DNA from: Toxonevra muliebris
Lineage: Eukaryota > Arthropoda > Insecta > Diptera > Pallopteridae
Assembly: GCA_963691655.1 (NCBI GenBank)
Contig: OY829327.1
Coordinates: 88,235,471 to 88,299,470, forward strand
Direction: 5' to 3'
Length of the DNA stretch: 64,000 nucleotides
Position 1 is the stretch's first letter. Every line of letters starts with the position of its first letter. Below are positions 40,682-51,837 of the stretch, piece after piece. The notes under the pieces were generated by a model. The model did not search any database and was not told where the DNA came from. It saw only the letters and a program-made list of their open reading frames with translations. A program made the position numbers and the translations under genes.

Positions 40682-43600
40682 ACATGCCTTATGATTATGT
40701 GTGTGCATATGCTTAGGAGAAACTTGTTTTGCTTTTTTTTTATTTTTGAATTCATATTTGTTTATATATTTCGTTTTTTTCTACATTATTGTATACATGT
40801 TTTCTTTTTTTAATTTTGTTTGCAATGTAAACTTGAGCTGCCTGCCCGATACTTTTTCGTTAGTGTTTTGTTAGTGAAAAATAACAAAACGTTAGCTATA
40901 TGTCGAAAGATTTTAAAGAAATTTACGAGCATTTTCATACTATTACAATTTTCGTAAGAAAAGGAAACTTTAGTTTGTGAGCCACACACAATTTTATATA
41001 AATTTTTAGCGCAATATATTTTTTTCCTGTTTTTTTTTTGAAGAAAAAAAAACACTAAATTTACTACCAGCAGATTGTAATGTAACGGGGTTTTGATAAA
41101 AAATGATTCGTATTTCTTATATTTTACTATTAAAAATAGAATTTTTTGCTCCCAAAACACACACTTTTAAATACAATCTTGCTAGTCATACATACTCAGA
41201 GTCTACAAACTCATTTGGCTTACATTTTGTAATATCATCAATTCAATTGAATTTCAAAGTTACTGGATATGGTAAAGTCTCGTTAATTTTTAGTTGACGT
41301 TTCGGCGCTTTAGATATTTTGAAGAAAAGACTTTATTTGGTTTCCCTTATTGAAATATAATGAAATGCAGTAAATTTGTATTGTTTTAGTTCATACAAAT
41401 GCCTCATATAAATAACCAGTTTCGTTAGAAACTTATTTAATGACGGAAAGCTGCGAATGGAAAAAACTCAGAAACTTCAAAACTAGTTATATAAATGGAA
41501 TGCAGAAATTCTATATTTTAATAGATTAAAACAAATTCGCTTTAGCTATGAAGTATTTACTTTAATGTTGTGTTTTTGCTTCTTTCAAACAAAATACAAT
41601 TAAAAATTAAATGTTACTCATACGACCAGACAAACATAAATTAATCAAACAATAGTAAGAAACCCGACATTCAATTTGATTTATTCGGAAATTGCATTAG
41701 CTATGAAATAACGAAGCCAGCAGTATTTAATGTAAATGCTTTGTGGTGCTGATTTTCAAATTAATGAACTATAAATTAAATGTGTGCTCAAGTGAAGCGA
41801 AAATGTAATGCAAATAAAACTAAGGGGAATTTCACATGCAAGTACTACATCGAGACAAATTTAACCTCGGAATCAAATAATGAAGTCAGTAGGGTTTTTT
41901 TTTATAACGAGTACTATTTTATCTTTCTAAGTAACTACTACTACTACTAAGTAAATGCTGTTCATGCTAACAGAAAAGTTAAACTTAAATTTCTTTAACA
42001 AATCATGTTCTTTATGTCAAATTTATTGCTTTGAATTAAAATCGAGGACAAGGACGAGGACGAAACCAAAATTTCCTAATGAAATAAGTAAAATTTCATT
42101 TTAATCTCTAACAACATTTAATCGCTCATTAAATTAATTATTACTCATACGACCTGTGCACTCGCGTTTACTACATTAATTACAGTTTTGCCTTTGGTTT
42201 AATCAATTATTTTACTTAATATATTAAGTATGTATGTATTTCATTATAATTTCAACTAAATTTAATAATTTCTTGTACACACAATTTAATTGAAATTGAA
42301 ATGTGTCAATTAAGCAACTTTAATTACAATAAAAAATAATGTAATTATATATACAGAAGCGCTAAGGCATCATAAGGCAAGAGTGATGATGGCGCAAACA
42401 AGAGCATGAAGCAAATATCATTTGCAAAATCATAGATGAAAATGATATTCAGCATCTGAAAAGAAAAAAGATGAAGAATCAGTAGAAAATATAACAAGCA
42501 AAATGAATTACGAGCAAATAAAAGTGTCGGTAAGCGAAGTTTGAATTGTAGTTAATTGTGATTTATCAGCAGAAATTAGAGCGGATTTTTTCCTTTTGCT
42601 TCGTTGCCATTAAATCTTGTGCTAATTTTTCTATTTCCTTGCTTCGCTAAAGATACAATTTTATTATACAACGTGTGTGGTTTTGTGTGTTTTGTGTGAA
42701 TGAGTCAGTGAATGAATGAGTGAATGAATGAAATAAAACTGACAAGCGTGATTAAATGTGGCTAATTAAATCCCAATTCTAGGGAGAGATACGAGTGAAA
42801 TGGAATTGCTAAGAATAAAATAAAAAGGTGCTCATATTTAAGCATAATTGCTAGAGTTGATGCTTGAATGCTGATAGCTTGTGTTGGCTGCTAATTAAGG
42901 TTAATCATGATTTGTTGAATGAATCACATAAAAATCACTTTTACGTTTATACTTTAAAATTTCTTATTACACATACTCAGAATTTGTATGGAAAGTTAGT
43001 ACTGCAAATGAATAAAATATTTCATTATTATGCAACAATCACATGAAACTTGAAAACCAATGCAACAGGCAGTAAATTTGCCAGCACGATTCGCTCAAAC
43101 AAAAAGAATACGTACTAAAAATTGATGAAGCATCCCACCATTCAGCCATACAAATCAGAGGGTTAAATTTTATATATACTTATGTTTTTATGTTTATGTT
43201 TAATACTTGAAAAAAAATATAAAAAGTACATATGTATATATGTAAGTGCATGTACGATATTAACAAAAAGCAAATGTCCTTCCGTTTTCATTGCGAAAGC
43301 TTTTAATCTCTAACAAAATTACGTCTTCTGCTGCTGCGTGTGGTTTGCTGCTTGCTTTTACCCGAGCTTATCTTTTCAATTTATTCCTGTTGTATAGTAA
43401 GTGTAATCTTGTTGTAGGCTTTTACTCTCTATCTTTCTTTCTCTGCCTGTGGCAAATCAGGTCAGGTCAGGCAGTGCCAGTGCTAGTTTGCCTTAATTAT
43501 CCTTTCCATTGTGTTAATCTCAATCAGGGTTCATTAATTTTGCAAACAGCAATAGCAATAGCAAAAGCACAAGCAGAAGTAGTTAGTCGAAGTTGTAGAA

Positions 43601-43952
43601 ATCGTGATGACCAACAAGCAGCGCAACTAATTTTCAATGTCAACCCTAAAGTTGAGATGCGGTGGCGCTGTACCACATTTCCACTGCCACGAACAAACAC
43701 ACAACCACAATGTCGCACGCTGCGCCGCCAATAAGCCATGAAACTCTTGTGCCACAAATCACAGTCATTCAGTCAATACTACGTACATATGTAGGTATAT
43801 ATGTGTTCATAAATGAAAATGTCTGTGTGTGTGCATTTTGTAGGTTTTGTGGCGTAATTGATGTCCCATGGCGCGGATAGTAGAAAACGGAAATTGGATT
43901 GTTAAAGAGGCATTCCATTTATGTATGCACATATGTGTGTATGTATTTTGTA
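40682..43952. other. AT-rich non-coding DNA
   Basis: No supported gene in 3.2 kb. Short GAAT repeats occur at 42706-42735. The remainder reads as intron or intergenic sequence. Confidence 0.4.
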
Positions 43953-43960
43953 GGTGTGTG

Positions 43961-45807
43961 CAGTAGCGTATCCAGAGGGGGGCGTACAGGGGCTGAAGCC
44001 CTCCTCTCCCCTCAGAACCCGACAATCTTATAGTAAACAGTCATTTTTGAGAAATCGAAAATATTTAGATTTTTTGTAAAAAAAGCCATCAGCAGTGAAA
44101 TGTATATACTTTCAACAAACGAAAAACTTTAGGATTTAAAATATTATTTTATATTATATTTTATTTCAAAAATAATAAATAAATATATAAATATTAAAAT
44201 GGGGTCGGATATTTGAATCAATTCTGATTAGCCGCCATGCTGGGCATGCCAATAGGATGCACGTTACAGTGCAACTGGTTATTAAATACATACGCCAGCT
44301 TATAAATGCCTTACTTTTAGGAAGCTTGTTAATGGTCTAGTTTTTGGATTGAATTTTGTACTGAATTTTAGTCTGATATTGGTTTAACTTTCCGTTTTTG
44401 ATCTAAAGTCTGGTTTAATTCTAAGTCAGAATTTTGTTTTATTTTAGTTTGAATTTTAATCTGAATTTGGTTTGAGTTTTCATCCATGTTTGGTCTAAAT
44501 TTTGATTTGCTTTCTAGCGTTTGCAGACCAGCGTTTGATCTGATTTTTGGTCTTAATTTTGGTTTACTTTTAATTTGTATTTGGCGTCTTTTTAGCCTCA
44601 GTTTTAGTCTAACTCTTAGTTTGAATTGTGGTTAATAATTTCGTCTGAATTGGCTTGATTTTGATACTATTTTAGTCTGAATTTCGGTCCGAAATCGGTC
44701 TGAATTTTGTTTTAAAATTTGGTCTGAATTCGTCTGGACTTTTGGTCTAGTTTTTGTTTAATTTCAGTTAAAAGTTTTTGATGTAAATATTTATCAGATA
44801 TTCCCACTAGTTTTTGGTCTGAATTTTGGGTTACTTTCGTTTGGTATTTGGTGTTCTTTTGGCCTAAAGTTTTGTCTAACTATTGGTCAGAGTAGTGGTA
44901 AATTTTTTTTAGATTTAGGAAGAATTTTAAAACTGATTTTGGTTTTGATTCGGTCTGAATTTTGGGTTTTAAGTCTGAGTTTTGATCTGAATTTGATCTT
45001 CCATTCGTGGTCTGAAAATTGTTTTTTTTTTAACCGGTTGTTGTCTGGTACCCGTAAGCTGATCTCGTTGAAATTTAAAATGTGTTAGTTTTTTGGTCAA
45101 ATTAAGATATATTTACATTTTAAGTAATGTATAACATACTTATAGAACGTATTTAATTTTTCATAAAAATGAAGTGCTTGGTTATGAAGTTGTGAGATCG
45201 TAAACTCACTACCAGGCCGATATTAATAGTGATATCGATGCTAAGAGTGATATGAATACATATTTTAAAATATTCGTTTAAAGTACTATCCAAATCAGGT
45301 GTTATCTTAATTTAATTTTTTTTAGGGTTTTTGCTTCGACCAAAAATGACTCAAAAAATGGAGATATATGAAATTGTTTCATCAAAATTTTTTCCCAAAG
45401 GAAATTAAAATTTCCTTCAAATTGTTTTCTCAAAATAGATCACTTAACAATATAAATCCAACAGAAAACTTATAATCAAGATTTTGATCTGAATTTGTTA
45501 TCATTTTGATCTATGTTTTTGATCTGCATTTGGTTCTTTTCTTGGTTTGAACTTCGATCTGAAAAAAGTATTTGAATTTTAGTTTGAAATTTGTTCGAAA
45601 TTTCCGCCTAAATTTCTATCCGATTTTAGTTAGAATTTTGGTTTCAGTTTTGTTCCAATTATCTTTTAATTTTTGACCTGTATTTGATAAAATTTTTGCA
45701 CTAGTTTTTGGTCTAGGTTTGGGTTTTGGTCGATAGTGAGTCTGATATTTATCTTTTAATTTAGTAAAATCAGCTCCCCCAAAACCCACGTGCTACAACC
45801 GCCACTG
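43961..45807. mobile_element. hAT-like element with CAGTRGCG ends
   Basis: The left end is CAGTAGCGTATCCAGAGGGG. The right end, inverted, starts CAGTGGCGGTTG. Flanking 8-mers GGTGTGTG (43953-43960) and GGTATGTG (45808-45815) agree at seven of eight positions, as expected for an ageing hAT target duplication. A G-rich tract follows the left end and a C-rich one precedes the right end. Nothing inside the 1.85 kb encodes a transposase; most of it is the degenerate repeat listed separately. Confidence 0.7.
44330..45740 (+). repeat. Degenerate GGTCTGAATTTTGGTTT repeats inside the hAT-like element
   Basis: Words of the form TTTTGGTCTGAATTTTGGTTT recur dozens of times with drift in 44330-45030 and again in 45475-45735, always in the same orientation. 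A ~440-bp repeat-poor gap lies between. The approximate period is 20-25 bases. It is highly diverged, so the array is old. No open frame spans it. Confidence 0.8.
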
Positions 45808-45815
45808 GGTATGTG

Positions 45816-47286
45816 TATATGTTATTGTGTTTAATTTTGAATGCCTGTGTGTGTGTGTAGTTTGCTTATCTTTTGAGAGCATGATATCCATATTTGTTGT
45901 TGAAAATAATATGATATGCTATTACATATTGAAAAGTCAAACACACACACACACACACATACAATACATACATCAAAGTATATTTGATATTACGTAGATG
46001 GCCCCATAAGCAAACACTTAAATTGATTAATAAATAAAATATGTTTAGAATATGCGATGTAAATCTCTGACTATTTATTTATAATTTAAGCATGCATCAA
46101 TGTCCTATATTTTTGACTCTATAAAACTGTGCCTTATGAGTGCTAGTACAGAGTCTTTGTTTTATACCTCTTGATAATGTGTTCGTTCGAAATATGAGAC
46201 CTACTTAGTACTTGTTGAAATTGGCTACTAAAAGCTTTCGTTTTATCTTGTTTTTTTTTTTAATATTTTCAAGTTGAGAAGTTACCTCCACTTCCTTGCT
46301 TCCTTTTTCATAGGCTTACTACACTACCAAAGAGTCGCGTTCTGTTTGTCTGTTAAATTTAAATCCTCAGGGCATTTCCCTCCAGCCGGGGTCATACATA
46401 TTTGTATCTATCCGCAATACACGTGCAAGGCTATTTAATTTGCAGGCGGCCAGGTATACGGATACACCATTAACGACTTGGATTAGGAGAATAACTGTAG
46501 TAACAATAACTATTTTTTTTCAAATTAAATATGACAAATGATTGAATGTGCAACTTATTTATTTTATTTAATACTTAATCCCAATACCAACAAGATCTTC
46601 GTATTATCAAAAAAATTATTCCATTAGTCACAAAATCAATTGATTTCTATGATATTTTCTTTTACTCGTATTCTATAAGCTATGAAAATCTTTGAAAATT
46701 TGCTCCCCTAGGTATGAAAAATAAATTCTTATTTATTTATTTTAAAATTGCTAAAGTATACTCTAGTTTAATAGAATTGTCTTCTTGTTTTGCCTATAAC
46801 TTTTTATATTTATATTCAACAATTTTCTAATCATCAGAATGTGCTGCTTTTATATTTCAACACATAACTAAAGCATTAATGTGTGACAATTTCAATTTTC
46901 AAGCAGCTTAACACACTTCTCCATTTAATACCTACATAACTTCGTAGAAATACTTTTTGAAATTTTAATCTCATGAACAAAAAGTGTTGAGAGAAAATTT
47001 CATTAAATTTTAAGCATCACTAGCAAATTTGCAAGCTTATTTTTTACATGAAAAACAAGTAATCGTACATAGAACTCAGGGAAGTGAAGTGAGTGAAAGT
47101 AAATGAATGAAGAAACATGAAAAATGTCATCAACGCGATTGAAGGAAAATTTAAACCCAGGTGTAAAGTTGTTTATAAAGTTTCTTTAATTTTTTTTTTA
47201 AGTCTGCTCTTAGACTCTTTTAAAGTTGATTTAAAGTTACTGTACAGTAGCTTTATAGTTAATTTGAAATAACTTTAAAGTCTTCC
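45816..47286. other. Non-coding DNA
   Basis: Contains an (AC)n tract at about 45941-45960. No gene is supported. Confidence 0.4.
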
Positions 47287-47880
47287 CTCATAAGAAAAGT
47301 CAGAAGATTACTTGGGTATCACCAGATGTTAGTACAATGAACCAGATAGCAATAATCACTACTGGATGTCCGATCAAAAAGAGGTGCTGATATCGGGAGT
47401 GATCATCATTTAGTTTTGACTACTCTACGTTTAAAAATTGCTGCGCTCAAAACAAACACAAACAAAGCTAGACGAAGATTCGTTGTGAGGAAACTAGAAA
47501 GTTTGCAATATTGTAACTTGGATAAGAATGCAATCAAAAGCCGGTATGAACAACAAGCATGCACTTTGACAAACATAAACATCAACGACACGGTGGATTG
47601 CTTGGTTAAACTTTATAATGAAGCTGATACTGAATCCTTAAGCTACAGAACAAACACGCGGAAAATATAGATGAAACAAGAAACTTGGGATATAGTAGAG
47701 CAACGTCGAATCACTAAATTGGCAATGTTGCAAAAAAAATACCGCTGAAGATGTAAAAGTTTATCTTCATACCCAATATGTTTATCTCTGTAAAGAAATC
47801 AAGAAGGCGGCTAGGCGCGAAAAGAGAGTGTGGCTAAATGAATTGGCCCTAGAAGCTGAAAATGCGACCGCACTAGGTAA
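47287..47880 (+). pseudogene. RTE LINE endonuclease C-terminal part
   Basis: The frame includes RGADIGSDHHLVLTTLRLK (about 47381-47437). The GSDHHLV motif holds the catalytic His of AP endonucleases. The linker that follows is helical, with Lys/Arg-rich and EQQ segments. The 5' part of the domain is missing, and frame shifts occur near 47400 and 47745. The sequence resumes on the other side of the nested transposon. Confidence 0.75.
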
Positions 47881-49072
47881 TAGGGAGTGAGATTGAAAAA
47901 ATCTTAAAACACATTTTTACCTAATAATTTTTTTTGTGTGTAAAATTTAAAAATTTCTTTGATCTAGTTATCTTTGAAAAATATGTCAGTTGTTATTTTT
48001 AATGACAAACATGTTGATTTATTGTGAGTTTGATCAAAATGAGTGAAGAAAAAGAAGTACGTCTTAAAATTATTAAAAATTTAAAAAAAAATCCAAATTG
48101 GTCCTACAAAAAATTGGCCAAAGAATTAAAGGTCTGCCGTCAAACTGTTTCCAATGTTATTAAACAGTTTCAAGAAAATTTGACCATCGATAGGAAACCT
48201 GGTTCGGGAAGAAAACAAGGACCACATGATATTGGGAAAGCCAAAAAAAAAAATAGAAAGCATATCTCCAAACATACGAAGTCCAAAAAGTTCCAGACAG
48301 GAATGCTGCAAAAAATTTAGACGTCAAAAGTAGGGCTGGGAAATTTAAATCGAATTTCATACAAAAATATTCATGTTGTATAATGGACGACGAAACGTAT
48401 GTACTGGCAGATTTTACGCAGCTTCCGGGTCAAAATTTTTATGTTGCTGATGCTCGAGGAAATGTCGAAGAACAATTTAGAATCCAAAAGCAGACAAAAT
48501 TTTCTAAAAAATTCCTGGTATGGCAAGCTATATGCAGTTGCGGCAAAAGAAGCCAGTCATTTGTTACAATGGGCTCTATAAATACCGAAATATACAACAA
48601 AGAATGTTTGAAAAAAAGACTTCTTCCTTTCATAAGAGAGCACAATGTGTCCACATATTTTTGGCCCGATTTGGCATCATGTCACTACGGCAAAAAAGCC
48701 TTGGAGTGGTACCAAAGTAATAACATAGTTTTTGTACCAAGAGAAGCCAATCCTTCAAATTGTCCGGATCTAAGACCAGTGGAGAGATATTGGGTTCTTG
48801 TGAAAAGAAACTTAAAGAGCACAAAAAAGGTGTCCCAGGAGATGGGCAAACTGTTCCAAAAATGTGTCTGAAACAACTATCAAATCTCTAATGGAAGGCT
48901 TCCCAAAAAAGGTGCACGAGTTCATAAATAGTGGATAGAATTATAAAAGTTATATTTTTCTGTAGTTTGTAAAATATTATCAATTAAATAAAAAAAATCA
49001 AAACTCAAAGATCAGCTGTTTAAAAATTATTGAATTTTATATATGTTAAGATTTTTTCGATCTCACTCCTTA
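47881..49072 (+). mobile_element. ITmD37E-like element, copy 2, nested in the LINE
   Basis: Inverted termini GGGAGTGAGATTGAAAAAAT at the left and, inverted, AGGAGTGAGATCGAAAAAAT at the right, with TA on both sides. Removing it rejoins the RTE coding sequence in order, so it inserted after the LINE. About 1.19 kb. Confidence 0.88.
48039..48939 (+). pseudogene. ITmD37E-like transposase, copy 2, nearly intact
   Basis: ATG 48039 starts the HTH domain (SYKKLAKELKVCRQTVSNVI) and an RKPGSGRKQG hinge. One frame break at about 48300-48330 separates it from the catalytic core (48383-48871). The core contains MDDETYVLADF (first Asp), WPDLASCHYGKKAL (second Asp) and LRPVERYW (Glu). There are 37 residues between the second Asp and the Glu, hence DD37E. 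A last frame shift near 48868 precedes the final ~25 codons. Only two lesions are seen, so this copy is younger than the one at 39575. Confidence 0.85.
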
Positions 49073-50815
49073 CAAAGAAGCTACATGACATCACTAAAAC
49101 CTTAACAGGCAAGAGCATTAGTTGTAAGTGCCCTATTAAAAGTAAATGTGACAAAATGATCACGGAATTAAATGAACAACGTTTTACGGTGGTCTGAGCA
49201 CTTCAAGGAGGTCTTAAATAATCCGCTTGGTTTGATGAACGTCACTGACTCAAATGATACCTCAAATTCCACAAATTATCTTCGAGGAATTAACATCTCA
49301 ACTCCATCTAAATCCGAAATCATCTCAGCAATCAAGAGTTTAAAAAGTGGGAAAGCACCTGGAATGATAACATCTGCGCAGAGTTCTTGAAATGAGATCC
49401 AGAGCTGGCAGCAAACATATGACTTCCAATATTAACTAAAATATGGACTGACGAGGTTATTCATATCTCTTGGAACGAAGGAATACTTTTTAAAATCCCA
49501 AAGAAGGGGGATTACTCTGATTGCGATAACTACCGTGGCATTACACTACTGCCGATCCCCAGTAAAATTCTTACTAAAATCGTTCTCGGGCGCATATTAG
49601 AAGCGGCATATTAGAAGCGGCGTGAAAATCAATATGGATTTCGACCGGGTCGATCGTGTGTGGATTTGATAAATACCGTACAAATTATATTTGAACAATG
49701 TAACGGGTTTCGGACATCAATATATGCCGCATTCATCGACTTTAAAAAGGCATTTGACAGTATCAGCAGAGCTTACATATGGGAAACTCTACTTAGAAGA
49801 GGCTTACCGTGTAAAATCGTAAACATAGTTAAGGCTATGTATAATTGCTTTAGCTGTCGTGTGCTGGATAATGGAATGCTAATGGACTCTTTTGAAGTTA
49901 ATACGGGTGTACGACAAGGCTGCATATTATCTCCTTTGTTATTTATACTCGCTCTAGACGAGGTTATGCGCTCAACATTAAGTAGTAAACGTGGCATACA
50001 ATGGACTCCTTTTACGCAACTCGCGGACGATGTGTGTTTGATGAGTCACAAATTAAGTGATTTGCATTCAAATTTAGTACAACTGAAGACAAGTGTGAGG
50101 AGAGCCGGTTTGGAGATCAGCATTAAGAAAACCAAGTTTATGAACAGCGGGTATTGCAGTATCACATCTCCGAATCTTAAACTCGAAGATGAAGATATCG
50201 AGCGTGTGCAATGTTTTACGTACCTGAAGAGCATTGTGTCAAATAAAAGTAGTGCCGATGAAGATGTCAGTGTCAGAGTTAATAAGGCTAAATTTGCCTT
50301 CGGCTTGCTAAGTAATATTTGGAAGTCAAACCAAATTGCACTGAGAACGAAGTTACGAATCTTCAATTCAAATGTGAAATCTGGTTTTGAACCGTGGAAA
50401 TATTTTAACCGAATTGAGTCACGTATTCAGACGTTTAACAACAAGTGAATGAGACGGATTTTGAAAATTTGGTAGCCACATCGTATCTTTAATGAAGAAC
50501 TATGGAGCCGCACAAGTCAAGCATCGGCAGTAGGGGAGATTAAGAGACGAAAATGGCGATAGATTGGCCATACTCTCCGTAAGAACCCTAACAGTATTGC
50601 ACGCCAAGCTCTGCGTTGGAACCCTCAAGGCTCTCGATGTCCTGGTGCACCAGCAAAAACATGACGAAGAACTGTTGAAACAACACTTAACTCTGCCAAA
50701 TATAGCTGGACTGACATATGCCCGGAAGCACCAAACCGAGTCAGATTCAGATCAATTGTTGAGGCCCTATACTCCACTAGGAGAAGGGGATTGCAGTAAG
50801 TAAGCAGTAAGTAAA
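49073..50815 (+). pseudogene. RTE LINE reverse transcriptase and C-terminus, decayed
   Basis: Just after the nested element the frame continues KKLHDITKTLTGK, typical of the RTE linker. Reverse transcriptase is plain: IKSLKSGKAPG (49336 on), FRPGRSC, the motif A segment YAAFIDFKKAFDS (catalytic Asp), NTGVRQGCILSPLLF, and LADDVCLMS (motif C). Relative to other family members, a few residues are deleted just before the ADD motif. The C-terminal RTE block ([20 protein letters not shown], near 50570-50630) and a final TWRRTVE-like part survive in another frame. Stops and shifts near 49390, 49610 and 50448 make it inactive. Confidence 0.85.
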
Positions 50816-51806
50816 GTCTTTCACATATTTTCAAGAACAAATTACTTAACCACCGTAGAGAATTTTTAGTAGCAGCTCTAAATTTGTTTGCTCTTAGTTA
50901 CAGCTACAAATTACATGTGAAAAGTTTACAAAACAGATTTTTTTTTTTGTTTATTTGTATGAGCAACTCCAGCTCTAAGCATCACATTTTTAAGTGAATA
51001 CATGTGTAGGTCTCAGGGTATGTATAGGTGCAATTCAGTCTCTCACCCTTTCACTCTATCTCTCTATATGTATGTGAGTGTGTATGTATTTCTCAATGCT
51101 TCTGTTTGTATGAACAAGTAACATTGAAGCAAACAAAAACAAAAAAACAAAAAAAAAACTATTAATACGCTTGTGCGTTGCAAACAATTACGCTTGCACT
51201 TTTCAAGTTAAACACACACAAACTCTTAAAAATATGTGCTTACATAAGTAAACAAACAGACAGACATACAGAAGGACAGATAGGGAGACAGTGAGCCGAA
51301 GAGCAGACAGATATAAGAGCACAAAATGTGCTTATATTTTAAACTAATATTTAAGCTACCTAACGTTTACTGCACTCGTTGAACAAACTGCAATCATAGC
51401 GTATTTATCTCACAGCTCTCGTACTTATACGCGTGCATGCATGCGTGTATGTATGTGTATATGAGTGTCAACGTAGCTGTACTTATTTGTTGAGAATTCA
51501 AAAGCGTGGAAACATTAGCACTTTGTCTCTATGCATTTCAGTGTATGCGAGTACAAGTATACATATCAATAAAATTAAGGTGCACCTATGTAACTACACT
51601 TATGTATGAGTGAGTGTCTGCTTGCGTGCTTTCGTTTATATTTCTTTGAATGAAAAATGTTTTCCAATACTCAAGAGTGACAAATGCAGAAGTACAAAAT
51701 TTTGTTGTTTTGGCGCTAGTATTTTTCTATTATTTTTATGCATTTGTATATGGCAGAGTGCTGTGCTAGCAGTTACGTGTGTCTCAGTTAGTGTAAATGT
51801 GTGCAG

Positions 51807-51837
<31 letters not shown>

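Larger units (their letters stand above)
47287..50815 (+). mobile_element. RTE-clade LINE, 5'-truncated, with nested DNA transposon
   Basis: One + strand LINE is visible on both sides of the 47881-49072 insertion. Upstream is the end of the AP endonuclease domain; downstream are reverse transcriptase and the RTE-type C-terminus. It ends in a TAAG-like short repeat (GTAAGTAAGCAGTAAGTAAAG, 50796-50816), as RTE elements do. Its own target duplication was not found. Confidence 0.85.

Noticed and set aside
43291..43734. 147-codon + strand frame
   Set aside because: No recognisable domain, codon pattern like the surroundings, microsatellite-like AAGCAC/AGCAAT stretches. Possible exon fragment but unsupported.
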